64,000 bases of DNA from Stictocephala bisonia (GCA_035578905.1 JAQJVL010000200.1:310001-374000), one strand, 5' to 3'; shown: positions 12,105-24,165, counted from the first letter of the stretch. Made by a program: numbers and translations. The notes: a model not told the origin generated them from the letters alone.

Positions 12105-13097
12105 GAAAAAGATATATTGTTACAAGATATTTTCGTCTATTTCTCTCCTAAATAAAGGTTAAAAGCTTGTATTGGTCTTTTACTATATAGAAAACTGTCT
12201 TATATTGTTACACATCACTGAGTAGATACAATATTTCTTTCCCTAATAGTTGACAAACCAATACTAACATGCACCTTTACAAACGTTTGCTATGAAGTAT
12301 TTTATAAATTGTTTTACACAAGAACTTATTACATTTGATAAATCTCGGCGTGTAGGTACAAGTAGAAACTTCATTAATTAGGGTATAATCAGCTGGGGAG
12401 TGAAATGATACATTTCATCAGCCTGCAGAATAAAAGTAAAAATAACAGAGACAGCTCACTTTTGGTGTTTTATAACGTAATTATCAGGAAATGCACCTGG
12501 AAGATATTCTTCTGTACGAAATATAAATATGGAACAAAATACCATTTTTGTAAAAAAGAACACATTAAAAGTAGATCTTTATGGAACTTAATTGTAACAT
12601 AGCAAAGTGAATTGTTTGAAAGTAGGTAGATAAACGACATTCACACTTTAGGCCTACTACCCTTGATTATATATACCTACAATAGATAAACCATCTAATA
12701 GGAATATTTGTGCCTGTAATTTGGTTAGTTAGTGAGACCCGCAACCACAACTGCATAACATTTACATGGAACTACACTAGCGCTCCACAATGGACCACAA
12801 AAACAGCTGATATTTTGAGATTCAAAATTTAACATTAGATAGGAGATCTATCTATACCTATAAAATGCAAAGCCCTCACTGACTGACTCACTCACTCATC
12901 ACTAATTCTCCAACTTCCCATGTAGGTAGAGAGCTGAACTTTTGTACACTGTTTCTTTAGGTCTTAAATAGGACAACTAAAGTATTTTCATCTTGATAAA
13001 GTACTCCTAAGGGGTAGAAACCACCACTAAAAGATTGCTCCATAAGGATAACATTGGGTTGATTTTAGTAAATTAATAACAGCTGTTTTGTAAATAA
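12105..13097. other. No gene seen; possible diverged transposon segment at 12840-13070
   Basis: The stretch from 12854 (CTATACCTATAAAATGCAAA) through CACTGACTGACTCACTCACT has the look of a dispersed repeat, but no termini or coding remains were identified. Confidence 0.3.
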
Positions 13098-13109
13098 ATA
13101 AACATGTCT

Positions 13110-14861
13110 TTTTTTTAACAATTTTATTAACCGTTCAGCAAGTTACAAAATGCTATACAGGCTAAGGTAGAATTAAGTGACAGAAAATTTTAGAAAAAGA
13201 TAATAACAGAGAACTATAAATATTGAGGTCAGCCATTCGGCACCTCAGGAACAGAGTTCAAAATGTTTGATATTAAACTTCCTTGATTAAAGCATGTTTA
13301 TGGTAGTTCAAAAATGTCTTGAGGTAGCCTTGGTTTTAGGCGGAGCGTCTTGATGTTGGTCGGATGTCCTATGTTGAAGTGTTGTACACCACTTACAGAT
13401 GGAAGTTTCTTAAATAATTGTTGAGTCGAAGTTTTAATGAACTGATGAACGGGAACAATTCCAAGTTCATGATGAATCTGGGTATTACGCACATACCAAG
13501 GGCACTTCAGTATGAGTCGTAAAACTTTGTTTTGAAATACCTGCAGTTTCTTTAATGTTCTTTCTGAGGCAGTACCCCAAACTTGACAGCCGTACAACAA
13601 AAGTGGTCGTAGAATAGTTTTGTAAATAAGAAGGCCGTTTTTTACAGACAGAGATGATTTCTTGTTTATTAATGGAAATAATTTTGACAGTCTTCCATAA
13701 GCAAGGTTAAGTTTCTTATTTATGTGGAATTTCCAATTTAGTTTACGATCAAAATAAACACCTAAATATTTTATTGCTTGATCGGTAGGGTTCCAGGGTA
13801 TTTCTTCATTTAAAATTGTGATATTTTGAGTTTCTAAAGGCCGACGTAGAGTGAAAATCTTTGCCTCGCTTTTGGTCGGGTTGATAGCTATCCTCCATTT
13901 TGAAAACCAAGTAACTACGCATTCCAAAGACTCTTGTACTCTCATGGCTGCAGTTTCAATGTCATGATGACTAGAGTAAATAAGAGTATCATCAGCAAAT
14001 GTAGCAATTTTGTCATTATTTGAAGTAGGCAAATCGGATGTGTATATGTTAAATAGAAGAGGAGATAAAATTGCACCTTGGGGTACTCCAGCATTAGGCC
14101 TAACAGGTCTTAGTCTTACCGTAGATAGAACACCACCAATTTTGACTGAAAATGTCCTATCTTTGAGGAAACTTCTTATAATTTTGAACATATAACAAGG
14201 GATCCCAGATTCTCTTAATTTAAACAATAAACCGTCGTGCCAAACACGATCAAACGCTTGAGCTATGTCTAAAAATACGGCAGTAGTGTGATTTTTGTTA
14301 TCAAAGCCCTGAATAATGTCTTCTGATACCCTTAACAGCTGGTGATTAGTAGAATGATGAGAACGAAATCCAAATTGGTGTGGTGAGATAAGAGAGGTAG
14401 TACTTACAAAAGCATCTAAGCGACTTTTAATAATTTTCTCAAATAATTTTGAAAGCGTGGGGAGAAGACTTATTGGACGGTAACTACTTAATTGAGATGA
14501 AGGCTTTCCAGGTTTGTGGATCACAATGATTTGTGAATGTTTCCATGATGTCGGGAAATATGAAATGCTAAAGCAAGCGTTGAAGAGGGATGCAAGGAAA
14601 GCAAGCCCTCTACGAGGCAAGTTACACAGTACTATGTTAGGTATCCCATCATGACCAGGAGATTTTTTTGTTTTTAACGACTTCAAATGGTGAGAAATTT
14701 CAGATGGAGAAGTGTATTTCACTGGAAGTTCTACAGTATGCCATGCTGAAGAAATCACTGAGGTAACATGATCAGAAAATTCCATATCTTGGATGTCTTC
14801 GTTTGGGCGGAATGTTGATTGATAAAAATCAGCTAACACATTGGCTTTTTCTGTCTTGCTG
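13110..14861 (-). mobile_element. 5'-truncated jockey-like LINE with target-site duplication
   Basis: The element reads on the minus strand from 14861 to 13110. It is flanked by exact 12-bp direct repeats ATAAACATGTCT at 13098-13109 and 14862-14873. The 3' end has an AATAAA signal (plus-strand 13124-13130 as its complement) and a tail of seven A. The 5' end is cut inside ORF2, as is usual for incomplete target-primed reverse transcription. The long intact frame and perfect target duplication suggest a fairly recent insertion. Confidence 0.92.
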
Positions 14862-14869
14862 ATAAACAT
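13298..14869 (-). CDS. Reverse transcriptase (jockey clade), N-terminally truncated ORF2
   Basis: Non-LTR reverse transcriptase that would copy its own mRNA at a nicked genomic target. The frame is uninterrupted for 523 residues. Visible RT blocks are KSPGHDGIPN (about 69-78), SYRPISLLPTLSKLFEKII (129-147), QFGFRSHHST (165-174), catalytic LDIAQAFD (200-207), AGVPQGAILSPLLFNIYTSD (260-279) and catalytic FADD (291-294), followed by thumb and C-terminal regions to LPQDIFELP. The endonuclease domain and the start of RT are missing. The apparent start codon (14867-14869) lies in the target-site duplication, so residues 1-3 come from host DNA and the true element sequence begins at about residue 4. 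It is probably not expressed on its own. Jockey affiliation rests on motif wording, not a tree. Confidence 0.9.
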   Translation of the reverse strand: MFISKTEKANVLADFYQSTFRPNEDIQDMEFSDHVTSVISSAWHTVELPVKYTSPSEISHHLKSLKTKKSPGHDGIPNIVLCNLPRRGLAFLASLFNACFSISYFPTSWKHSQIIVIHKPGKPSSQLSSYRPISLLPTLSKLFEKIIKSRLDAFVSTTSLISPHQFGFRSHHSTNHQLLRVSEDIIQGFDNKNHTTAVFLDIAQAFDRVWHDGLLFKLRESGIPCYMFKIIRSFLKDRTFSVKIGGVLSTVRLRPVRPNAGVPQGAILSPLLFNIYTSDLPTSNNDKIATFADDTLIYSSHHDIETAAMRVQESLECVVTWFSKWRIAINPTKSEAKIFTLRRPLETQNITILNEEIPWNPTDQAIKYLGVYFDRKLNWKFHINKKLNLAYGRLSKLFPLINKKSSLSVKNGLLIYKTILRPLLLYGCQVWGTASERTLKKLQVFQNKVLRLILKCPWYVRNTQIHHELGIVPVHQFIKTSTQQLFKKLPSVSGVQHFNIGHPTNIKTLRLKPRLPQDIFELP

Positions 14870-14873
14870 GTCT

Positions 14874-16726
14874 ATTTTGAATGTTTAATATTGATGCATT
14901 TTTATTATTTTACTATGACTTTAACCTTCAGCTGTTAAAAAGATTAATTAAATGAACATGCTTGAAAAAATCTAAATGGGTGGCAAAGCAATTAGTGTGA
15001 GTGAGATACTGTGACTAAATTTAATATTGTAATTTTACGTTATATAGTTAATCTACTATTATTTGTATTGAATAGTTACATACCGAGGTCGAAGACCGAG
15101 GTGTATCGAGGGCAGTGAACGTCGGGGTTGGCATGCGAAGCGTGCAGGGGTGTCCCTTAGTTTGTGTATAAAATCAATGCTACTACTAAGACACTGCCAC
15201 CTAAATTGTAAAGTATGTGTTTGTTGGTGCAGATACAATTTTACAAACGGCTCAGGCTTTAGTGCAATTGGGAGGTTTTACTTTTGATTTAAAAAATAGT
15301 GCTTGTTTAACATAATTAAAACAAAATTAAGTTTTAGCCACATTAAATTCTAAAATATTGATAAATGTTTGGATAGTTAGACAAACAGTCGTTATCCTGT
15401 ATTTTGAATTGTTACTTCGTCAGAAAATGTTTTACCGGTTTATCTTTGCAGTTTATTTCTTCAAAGTTTGTAAATTATACAACAAGAATGTAAAAATTAG
15501 TTATAACAGGATAAATACACACAACTCATAAAAAGCAAGATGATGTCTGAAAGTGGGGAGATCGACACTAAGCTAAGTTGGATCCTGAGTCCAACACTAA
15601 GTGTACGTAGATTTAAACAATTCCTTTGGATGTACAACATTTCCCCATAGAAATGAAAATGACAATTTAATTGCATAAAACATTCCTCGCTTGAAGTTAC
15701 TTGAGCCTTAAAATAGTTGGAATGTTTTTATTCTGATCACCAGAACCACCCAAACTTCTGTTCCGTAGGACAGAAAAAATAGTAAACTATTAACTCCATT
15801 TGTACTATGAAATGGTATAGGGTTCTATGGGTAAAACAAGTTTAACGTATTTTGTTACGGTTTACCGAAATATGTACAAAACATGTTAAATTTTCACCTA
15901 TTGTCATCCCCAAGAAATTAACTGAATTGCAGTTTTTTTATTTTAAAATAACGAATAGATATTCATTGAGAGCTTTTACTGTTTTACAAATTTTATCAGG
16001 TTAAGAACTATATTATTAATCGTTGACCATATCTGAAATATCTCTTTTGATTTTTCCTGCTGGTTCTGATAAATATGTTCAAATAATAGTTATGTTGTGT
16101 TATCTTTTTCAGTAAGGGCTTCGCCAAAGGACTACTCCGACAATGTCATTTTTATAAGTATTGAAAATTAAGGGACAAGAAAACTACACTGGCGAACTCC
16201 AAACCTAGCTGTGGATCTTCCAACAAACTGTTGCTGTACTAAAAATCAGTACGGATCATACAAGGTATTAACTAAAAACATTTACTTCTAATACTTGATT
16301 TTGGTTTACTCGGCTCATCCCCATAGAAAAAATAGTGAAAATGGTTATCAGTACGCTACGTTGAGCTGGCGATAAGAGAGCAACAATTTGGCAGATATTT
16401 ATGGCCATCGGTACGTGAAAATGTCACGCTGTTGTTATTCCAGCTGGAGACATAGAGAGTTTAACTAGAATCTAGATGAGCAATAAACATAACCCACCCC
16501 CACATTACACTGATCACAGAATGGGCGGAAAGAAGGGCGATGCTGTAAAATGTTGAAAATAGCACATCGACGCGTTGTTACAAAAAGAAATCGATTCCAT
16601 ATAGTTATAATACAAACAGCTTAAGCGTTACTAAATGTTCCTATGTAGTTATAATTGTTGTGCATCGGTACTTGAAGGCGTCATGTTGGAGTTACGTCGA
16701 GCTGACGTAGGTAGAAATAATTCCTC
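14874..16726. other. No gene seen; dispersed-repeat patches
   Basis: A GC-rich stretch at 15083-15165 (ACCGAGGTCGAAGACCGAGG, then GCATGCGAAGCGTGC) resembles 3412-3458 in reverse. Diverged segments at 16345-16450, 16660-16725 and 16987-17100 share GTTACnTCGAGCTG and GAGAGCnACAATTTG wording; the MITE at 16727 sits between two of them. No ORF of note. Confidence 0.35.
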
Positions 16727-16986
16727 GGTAATACCACAGAGAATAAATAAACACAGGTCGTATCCAATAGTGCGCTAAATTTGTGTCTAGTAGTTATCTC
16801 TCCAGTACGGTAGCGATGACAGGCCCAGCACGATGTCAGTCCCTCACTTATTCCCTCAAGGGATGAACGTAGTCATTGTTACTACATATGTATAAAGATG
16901 TACATTAGTTGTAATCTCTAAAATGGCAACTGCGACATTCGCTGTGGCCATAAGAAAGCAACCTCTGTTTTCCTCTGTGGTAATAC
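16727..16986 (-). mobile_element. CCACAGAG MITE family, copy C (most complete)
   Basis: About 260 bp with terminal inverted repeats. The left end reads ATACCACAGAGAATAAATAA and the right end, reverse complemented, reads TTACCACAGAGGAAAACAGA. All family blocks are present on the minus strand: TTATGGCCACAGCGAATG, ACTAATGTACATCTTTATAC, GGACTGACATCGTGCTGGGC, CTACTAGACACAAATTTAGC, GCACTATTGGATACGACC. No ORF. A clear target-site duplication was not identified. Confidence 0.7.
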
Positions 16987-17854
16987 TGTACTTGGTATTC
17001 TGTATGTAAAAACGTCTAATTGAAGTTACCTGTAGTGGTGACAGAGAGCTACAATTTGCTTTCTAGAGAGATAAACATTAGGAAGTCGATATATAAAGAG
17101 AGAAAGACAGCACCTTGGAGTTACATATGCTAGTATTATGTTGGGATTTCGGGACTTCGATAAAGATTTAAAGTCATAGAGACATCAAACTGGTGACAAA
17201 GTATCTAAACAGGGTTAGACGGAGATGTGTTCTCTACCCTCAGTGACTTGGGATTTGATGCACGATTTCTCCTCTCAATATATTATGATACAGGATGTAG
17301 CTTAAATGTGTAAATTTAAAGCCATACAATATGTATTTAAATTAAACTCTTTAGTTTACTTTCTATTATAACTGATTTTTTTAAATTACTGATCCTATAT
17401 GTTTATTATATGATTGAAAAATCTTCAGCTTGTATGCCCATGCCGATAAAGAGAAAGTTCAGAGTCAGGTAACTTGGACGAAGGCAATGCTGTTGTTTAA
17501 AAAGGAAACTGTTACATAAACATCACTTTCGTCAATTGCACACTGCACAAGACGAACTTGCTCTAAGATCAAAGATCTTTGTTATTTTGTTACTCACTAA
17601 TTTTTAACATTTTGACTTGTATTCAGCTCTTGGTGTCAAGTCTAATATATGGTGTTTATGCAAAAATTGGTAATGGGCATTACAGTGTTCCCGTATGAAT
17701 TACACGCTGCTGGACAACCCTCGAGAAGGCGTGTGCCTGCCTATTCCGAAAGAGGCCGAAGCCTACACTCCTCCGTCGTCCTCAAGGAGTCAGGAGGCTA
17801 CGGTAGACCTTGCTTGCGCTCGAAGTTGAGGTCAATGCTATCCATCAGCGCCGT
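16987..17854. other. No gene seen
   Basis: Only a diverged repeat patch at 16990-17100 is recognisable. The short ORF at 17649-17864 has no supporting features. Confidence 0.4.
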
Positions 17855-17960
17855 ACAGTGGTAGTGACCCTCCCACCTACCCATTCACATACAGTGGTAT
17901 TAGACCACCCACCCACCCACACGTGATGACCTTCCCGTCAACCCATACAGGTGTAGTTTT
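17855..17960. repeat. Short remnant of the minisatellite superfamily
   Basis: Two to three units with TACAGTGGTAGTGACCCTCC and CACATACAGTGGTATTAGAC followed by CACCCACCCACACG. The core matches the arrays at 1.4, 6.3, 24.1, 30.8 and 41.2 kb. Confidence 0.7.
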
Positions 17961-18677
17961 GATGATAGTAGAACATCATTTTGCTTATTTTACCATGCTA
18001 ACAAGTTCAGTAAGTGTTTCCTGGGAATCTCAAGTAGCTTTTAAATACAAAGCTGATTTTTCTTGCGATCTATACAGTATATTAGTCACCATGATCACAT
18101 GGCGTGTACTTTCAAGCTACATGAACATAGTAAACAACACCAATTGCTGAAGGAAACCTACATATGTGCCATACCTCTTCACCTGTGTTATTTCGTAGCT
18201 GTTTGCAGTAAAATGTATATATGGTTTGCTTATGCAATTATACAATCAAACGTAGTAGCCAATTTGAATCTAAATTCTTTACAATCACATTTTTGATACA
18301 ATAGATTCGTAAAATAACGCAAAAACACTTTCATTTTTATACAGACGACCTCGAAGAGTCACCAAAGACTCTTCATGTTCACCCAAGTGCTTTGCAGGTC
18401 AATGCACATTCTCCTCTTCAAACATTTGTTGGCAAGTTATAGTAAATGACATATCTGATGTGCTCAACAGAACCGCACACCACCGTTATATTCAGCTGTT
18501 TTTCAACCTTAAATTTGAAGTAAGTGTTTAAATTCATGCATAAAATTGTCTCAACGATAAAAGGATTTGCTTGATTTTTTGTAGTTAAATAATTAAATCA
18601 TTTTTATACATATAAATCATTTACTAAGCTTCTTTGATACAATAAGTTGATGCCATGCAAACTTCAAGTTCCCTGAA

Positions 18678-18739
18678 ATACATACATCGCTTTGGATGTC
18701 ATAGGAAAATACATACATCGCTTTGGATGTCATAGGAAA
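18678..18739. repeat. Exact 31-bp tandem duplication
   Basis: ATACATACATCGCTTTGGAT followed by GTCATAGGAAA occurs twice in a row with a 31-bp period. Confidence 0.85.
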
Positions 18740-20400
18740 ACCGGCTTGTGTATTTATACTTACAGTTTGAATACAACCAGCCGTTGCAGCCCTCTCGCCC
18801 TTATCAAAGGGTTAATTGCGAAGCCATGATAACATCCATCCCTTACTGACCTTTGCTCTATCCCCAAGACATAAGCCAGAAGAAGGAAGTAACGGGGTTG
18901 TAAGACTGGTACATTTAAATTCCTTATCTTAATTTCCTTTCAGATTATTGTTATCCGTTAAACATGCAATGGGGCTTTAAATTGTTATCTCTTATGGTTG
19001 CCTTTTTCGTCTTTTCAAAAAACTGCTAAGCGTCGTTTTCACTAAGTCAGACACGTACTGTTCACATTTCACATTTCAAGCTCCCTGGTCAGTGTATCCC
19101 TGGTACTTGATAAAATGTACCACCTACTGTGATTTATGACACTGTACTGCAGTCCTTATTTTCAGGGAAATTTACAAACCTATAACTTCAATAGTGATTG
19201 ATGTCATTAACCACTTGAAGAATGTGTCGGGTAAGTGGATGCTGTAAAAAGAGCAATGATGGAACTTGATGATAGTAAAATTGTTAGTTTTAGGGGGTTG
19301 AGTTGATTATTAGACGTTTGAGTGATATTATTAGATATTATTAGTACTGTTAATAGAGCAGAACCCATTGGCAAGATTTTACCTGAGAATTGTTAACTCG
19401 ATTTTACAGTGGTGCAGTGAGAGTCCACCAGTTCTGAAGGTCTTAATAAAGAAAAAAATGTATAAATTTGTATTGACATTTAAATCAATTGCAAACAACA
19501 AGCAGTACACAGTAAGTAATATAACTTAAAAACTGGCAAATTAAAGTTTAAAATTGTGCAAACATAACAAAAGTCATTAATAAGAATAAGAATTCTTTTT
19601 ATTATCTTATGACGCTCAGTCTCTCATTGGATGTCTTGGTCTTGCAGTTCACCTGCATTTCAACTGTATTTCAACATTTGGCTTTAAAGAAGTCATATGG
19701 ATTGTGGAAAAATTTGACCCATCTTATATTCTTATTAAACTGAATATCGAAAGCAACTGCCAACTTATATTTTGTTTGACATTTTTTTTACTATTTTTTT
19801 AACACTAAGGCCCTTGTCAGGCATAAAAAGAAATTTTGCACTGAATGAAATATACAGTGAAAATCACTCTGTCTTCTTATTTTTCTACTAATTTTTAATA
19901 CAGTAAATTATGTAGAAGATTCTGTTGGAGTACTTGAGAGCTTGCCGTGAACCTTAGTCTGGGAATCAGATTCCTACCAAACGAATCACACTCCCTATAC
20001 ACGCCCGTATGACGGACCACTAGTGCTCGTGTTTCTTGATAAGTTGGCTGGAAAAGACCGGCAGATCAATATGGCATTGCATTTATTTTTACTTACTTGT
20101 TTTTGATCGTTTCACATTCCAAACCCAAATAACAGTTAAGCTGAACTGCAACATTGCTCCCCGATTGAATTAGGTCGGTTACCAAAGTATATCATTCGTT
20201 AGATTTTTAGGATTCTCTTTCTTTAGGACCGTTTCATCTTATATTCCCATACTGATAAAAAATCACTTCCTATTTGGGTGACAAGAGATTTTCGCTAGTG
20301 GATTCTTATCATGAAAGTGTGATGAGACTTGTTTGAAGAATTTGACGACTGAGAAATTATTAAACTATTTTTTTAGACGCAATTTTTTCCTGAACGTACT
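18740..20400. other. No gene seen
   Basis: AT-rich sequence without supported coding, RNA or repeat termini. Confidence 0.4.
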
Positions 20401-20429
20401 AGATGATCTAAACGGGTTTGTCCGCCCTT

Positions 20430-20650
20430 TATCAAGTAGATAAAGCGGATTCGCTAGTACGATGCCAGTTCAGTAACGTGATAAGCCGGTTTCCCCTTGT
20501 AGCGTGCGTATTTCCCCCAGTCCGGGTCCGGTCAGAACGCCGTAGGAAAGTCCCTGACCTTGGCGTCACGTGACCGACTACGTCAGCTGTTGTGATGAGA
20601 TAGCACAGTGTGGCCAACCGCACGTACGCTGAGAGATAATGAAATTCAAT
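20430..20650. promoter_or_regulatory. GC-rich island with GTCACGTGAC E-box
   Basis: A GC-rich, CpG-containing patch in AT-rich surroundings contains the 10-bp palindrome GTCACGTGAC at 20565-20574. This matches the consensus for TFEB/MITF/USF-type bHLH factors. TACGTCAGCTG follows closely. No first exon could be identified on either strand, so promoter function is inference only. Confidence 0.3.
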
Positions 20651-21303
20651 GTAAAGCACTATAATGCCGACATGATATTCTAAAGAAACAAATTCCAGTG
20701 ATGCACACATGTGTGTTTAGGACAGAACGGTCACGGATTGTTCAGGACTCCTTGTAATTTTTCAATGTTGCGTTAGATACAAGCAAAATTACAGTAATAT
20801 TAAAAAAATTAATATTTGCAATTTCAATAACCACAAAAATATAATAGTTTGTTATGGTTTCTCCAAAAAATATTACTGTATTGGCTGGTGTGGATTCCTT
20901 TATATGTATTGAAAACCTTATAATTAATTGTACATTAAATTTTATCAAACGAAAATGTGCTGTTTTATCCTCCTGGTTTTTTAAACCGGCATAACTCTTG
21001 AGTTGAAAAACATCTCAGTAATACAGCTTCAAACTTATTTCTTGCACTAGTGGTATTGATCACTCATGTAATCCTGTTCAGTATATATTAGTGTTGTAGG
21101 TTTTTTGGAATATTAGATGGGATGTGGAAGAAGACAAGACTGCCCATCACTGTTGTCCTCACTACAAATGGTTTGTATGAGATTGAGTATATAAAGAAAA
21201 CTATGTTTACCTGTCCATATCGCTTTTCTGTGTTTGGATTCCAGACCATACTCTTATTTAGTTACACTTTTACCACATCTATTAGAATACTCGTCATACT
21301 CAG
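20651..21303. other. No gene seen
   Basis: AT-rich; nothing supported. Confidence 0.4.
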
Positions 21304-21580
21304 TTCTTTCACAGAGAAAAAAGATACAGAATTCGCTTTGTTATGGCCGTAGCTAACGCCTCAGTGTAGATTACAAATAATAACATCTTTATACAGCTGT
21401 TGTAATAATTACTACCTTTATCCTTTATTTTATTTTACCTTTATTTGGGAATAAGAAAGGAACTGACAAGGTACTGGCCCTGTCATCACATGGCAAAGTG
21501 AATAAATGACTCTTCGACACACATTCAGCGCACCATTGGGTGCAACCTCTTTTTCCTTCTTCTCTGTGATTCCTTGAAGA
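21304..21580 (+). mobile_element. CCACAGAG MITE family, copy D
   Basis: Runs from TTTCACAGAGAAAAAAGATA to TTCTTCTCTGTGATTCC, so both termini are represented (CACAGAG and CTCTGTG). Internal family blocks are TTATGGCCGTAG, AATAACATCTTTATACAG, AAGGAACTGACAAGGTACTG, CATGGCAAAGTG, CGACACACATTCAGCGCACC. Confidence 0.65.
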
Positions 21581-22843
21581 ACCAAATGTGAAATAATGGC
21601 TTGTTGGGCTACAATATAAATTAAATAAAGATTACATTAACTGTATGTTGTTTAACTTTTGCCTGCAACGAGATGGAACAGTTAACTTATGTCTGTTTAC
21701 TTCATAACTCTTGTATATGTTCTACTGAAATCAGGCAAGAATGAGGTTACTTGAGGTATTTAACAACTGAGTCATATAGAGTCAAAGATTTCAAGAACTA
21801 ACAGGGTAGATCAAGAAGTCCGGTTTACGTGTGATTGAAGGATCCTTGGAAAGAAAGGGATTGTGAAATCACAAATAATAACATATTACGCACAATGCTT
21901 TCTTCACAGCCATACATTTCACTGAAAAATCAAGTGGCTAATCTTAGAAACACTGTATGGACGTTATGAAGGCAAGGTTAGCTGTACTTGACTGGTAAAC
22001 GCCATCCAACAAGCGCGTGCTATTGAGCTATCAACAAGTACTGATGACCTTGCCCACCCCCTCCTCCCAGTGTAGCCTGCAGTGCCGCCAACTGTTGATC
22101 ATGATCAGTATAATGTAAGCAACATATCATAATCATCATAGATGGTTCGGCATTTTCCACCTACCTCAAACCTCATCTTTTCAATAATTATCCATTTAGG
22201 AAATACAAATTTGTAAGTCCTTTCCTGACCGAGGTTTCTCAGACGATGTCACACTTCATTGCTGGTGGGGGGGGGGGGGGGGAGACGTCAACGTAGCACG
22301 TCTGTGGGTAGGTGGACCTTCATCTTAAATCCTATTCTTCATAAGATCACGTTAAACGGATAAGCCAATTTGAAATGTTTTCTTAAAAAATGTATTATGA
22401 TTTGTCATTTTTGCAACTATTGAAATGGAGAATGTTGATGGCTAACTTATTTTAATATTTTACTTAATGTCTGAGATACACATACATAAAATTGTTGTAA
22501 TTTCAAAAATTGGTTTTTATCAATAGTATTTGGTTACGAATTTGTGAAAATTTAAATCGTTAAACTAGGCTTTAGAAAAAATGCTTTAGTTTAGAGGACT
22601 ACCAGTGGAACTGTTTTTCTTTAATTTGAGAAAATGTAACGTCGGTCTTATTTGGAAATGATTCGTGCTGGCTGGAAGTCACCACAGTTTCGCCCACCCA
22701 TAATTACAGTAATTAATTTTATTGATGTTTAAGTTTAACTAGTCGATAGTCCTTGCGTCGCCACGGGTTGGTTCTCTACGCTTGCTTACCCTCCCCCCAG
22801 TGGCTCTACCTAAACCACCACATCAATATAAAAGATCGGTCTA
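21581..22843. other. No gene seen; G homopolymer at 22265-22282
   Basis: Contains a run of about 17 G near 22266-22282, possibly of unstable length. Otherwise nothing supported. Confidence 0.4.
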
Positions 22844-22851
22844 CTGCCGAT

Positions 22852-23207
22852 GATTACAGGACAATTCGTCCCACGGACATTTCGTCCCCAAAGAAAAATG
22901 CGGACATTCTGTCCCACTCTGTGGAGTGTCTACCTGGGTCGGGTTTGATAATTAGTCTCCAAATATTTCTAAACGGACACTTCGTCCCACCCTGAGAGAA
23001 CCTAACCTAACCTAACCTAAACTAACCTAACCTAACCTAACCTAACCTTTTTACAACCCTTCTCTCAGGTGGGACGAAGTGTCCGTTTAGAAATATTTGG
23101 AGACTATTTATCAAACCCTACCCAGGTAGCCGTTCCACAAAGTGGGACGAAATGTCCGCATTTTTCTTGGGGGACGAAATGTCCGTGGGACGAATTGTCC
23201 GGACACC
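22852..23207. mobile_element. Foldback element A: GGACGAAATGTCC arms around a CCTAA core
   Basis: A 356-bp inverted structure. The left arm (22859-22999) and right arm (23059-23200) are about 93% identical in reverse complement by eye. Each arm carries four copies of a GGACAnTTCGTCCC motif (starting about 22859, 22875, 22904, 22976 and mirrored on the right). The loop (about 22999-23047) holds about ten CCTAA repeats with one variant. CTGCCGAT at 22844-22851 and 23208-23215 looks like an 8-bp target-site duplication, as in hAT-type elements. No coding capacity, so any mobility would need a transposase from elsewhere. Confidence 0.8.
22999..23047. repeat. Interstitial telomeric repeat (CCTAA)n
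   Basis: About ten CCTAA units, one changed to ACTAA, in the loop of foldback element A. Confidence 0.9.
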
Positions 23208-23475
23208 CTGCCGATATCATGAATAATAGTTTTTTAGACCAGAAAACCCAATAAGTCTACTTTAGGGTGATGGAATGTAGTGCAATTACGTCATAGTTAG
23301 TAGAATTTACCTTAACATTAATTTTATAATGAAAACAAAATCAGCCAAACTTTTGTGTCATGTCTAATGTTTTTGTGTCAGATTTGACATAAATTATTTA
23401 TTAAATAAGTGCCATCTTACTCTTGTGGATAAAAAAGTGAAAGGTTAAGGTGCTGTCCCTACCCCTTAGGAATGG
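23208..23475. other. Spacer between foldback elements A and B
   Basis: No gene or repeat recognised. Confidence 0.4.
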
Positions 23476-23652
23476 CATTTTGAGAAATATATTTCTAAGG
23501 TGGCACTCGAGGTGCGACATGGACTACCTGTGTTAATCCCAGCGACCCAAAGGGCCATAAAACTGGCACTCGAGGTGCGACATGCCACCTCAGGTAGCCC
23601 GACGAAGGGTTGCGGGGTTGTAGACGCGCTCTCTCTCTGTGTCCATAAATAA

Positions 23653-23659
<7 letters not shown>

Positions 23660-23699
<40 letters not shown>
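23660..23699. repeat. (TA)n microsatellite
   Basis: About 20 TA units inside foldback element B. Confidence 0.95.
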
Positions 23700-23701
<2 letters not shown>

Positions 23702-24069
23702 AAATAGGACCTACGTTACTAGGATAATCACACCATTTCAATAACTAGTGTAATTAAATACAGACTTTCACACTTAAAAGGAATCAATATTTTCCGGAAA
23801 TACAATTATTTTTATTTCAATAAAAAGTAGTAGAACTATAATTTTTTCTGGACACTCCGATCTGCTTTACATAGCTAAATAGATTATTATTAGAGTTTTA
23901 ATATACTTGACTTTCGTTAAAAGTAGAAACTACTTTTACACTCATATGTTGTTAAATTTTACAAAAGTTACAGCTCTTTCATTGTTTGGAACTAAGCAAC
24001 ATTTTCTGTGAGGCTTAGAAACAACAAAATTGTTCGACTGTTGATTGATTTATTACGTGTATATTTTCA

Positions 24070-24165
24070 ACCTAACCTAACCTAACCTAACCCACCCGCC
24101 CACCCATACACGTACGGTGGTACTGACCCACCCACCCACCTATACACGTACGGTGGTACTAACTC
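24070..24165. repeat. CCTAA block joined to two minisatellite units
   Basis: Four CCTAA units (24070-24091) run directly into CCCACCCATACACGTACGGT and a second similar unit. This physically joins telomeric repeats to the minisatellite superfamily. Confidence 0.85.

Noticed and set aside
22999..23047. True chromosome end (telomere)
   Set aside because: The CCTAA block is short, lies in the loop of a foldback element and is flanked by ordinary sequence on both sides.
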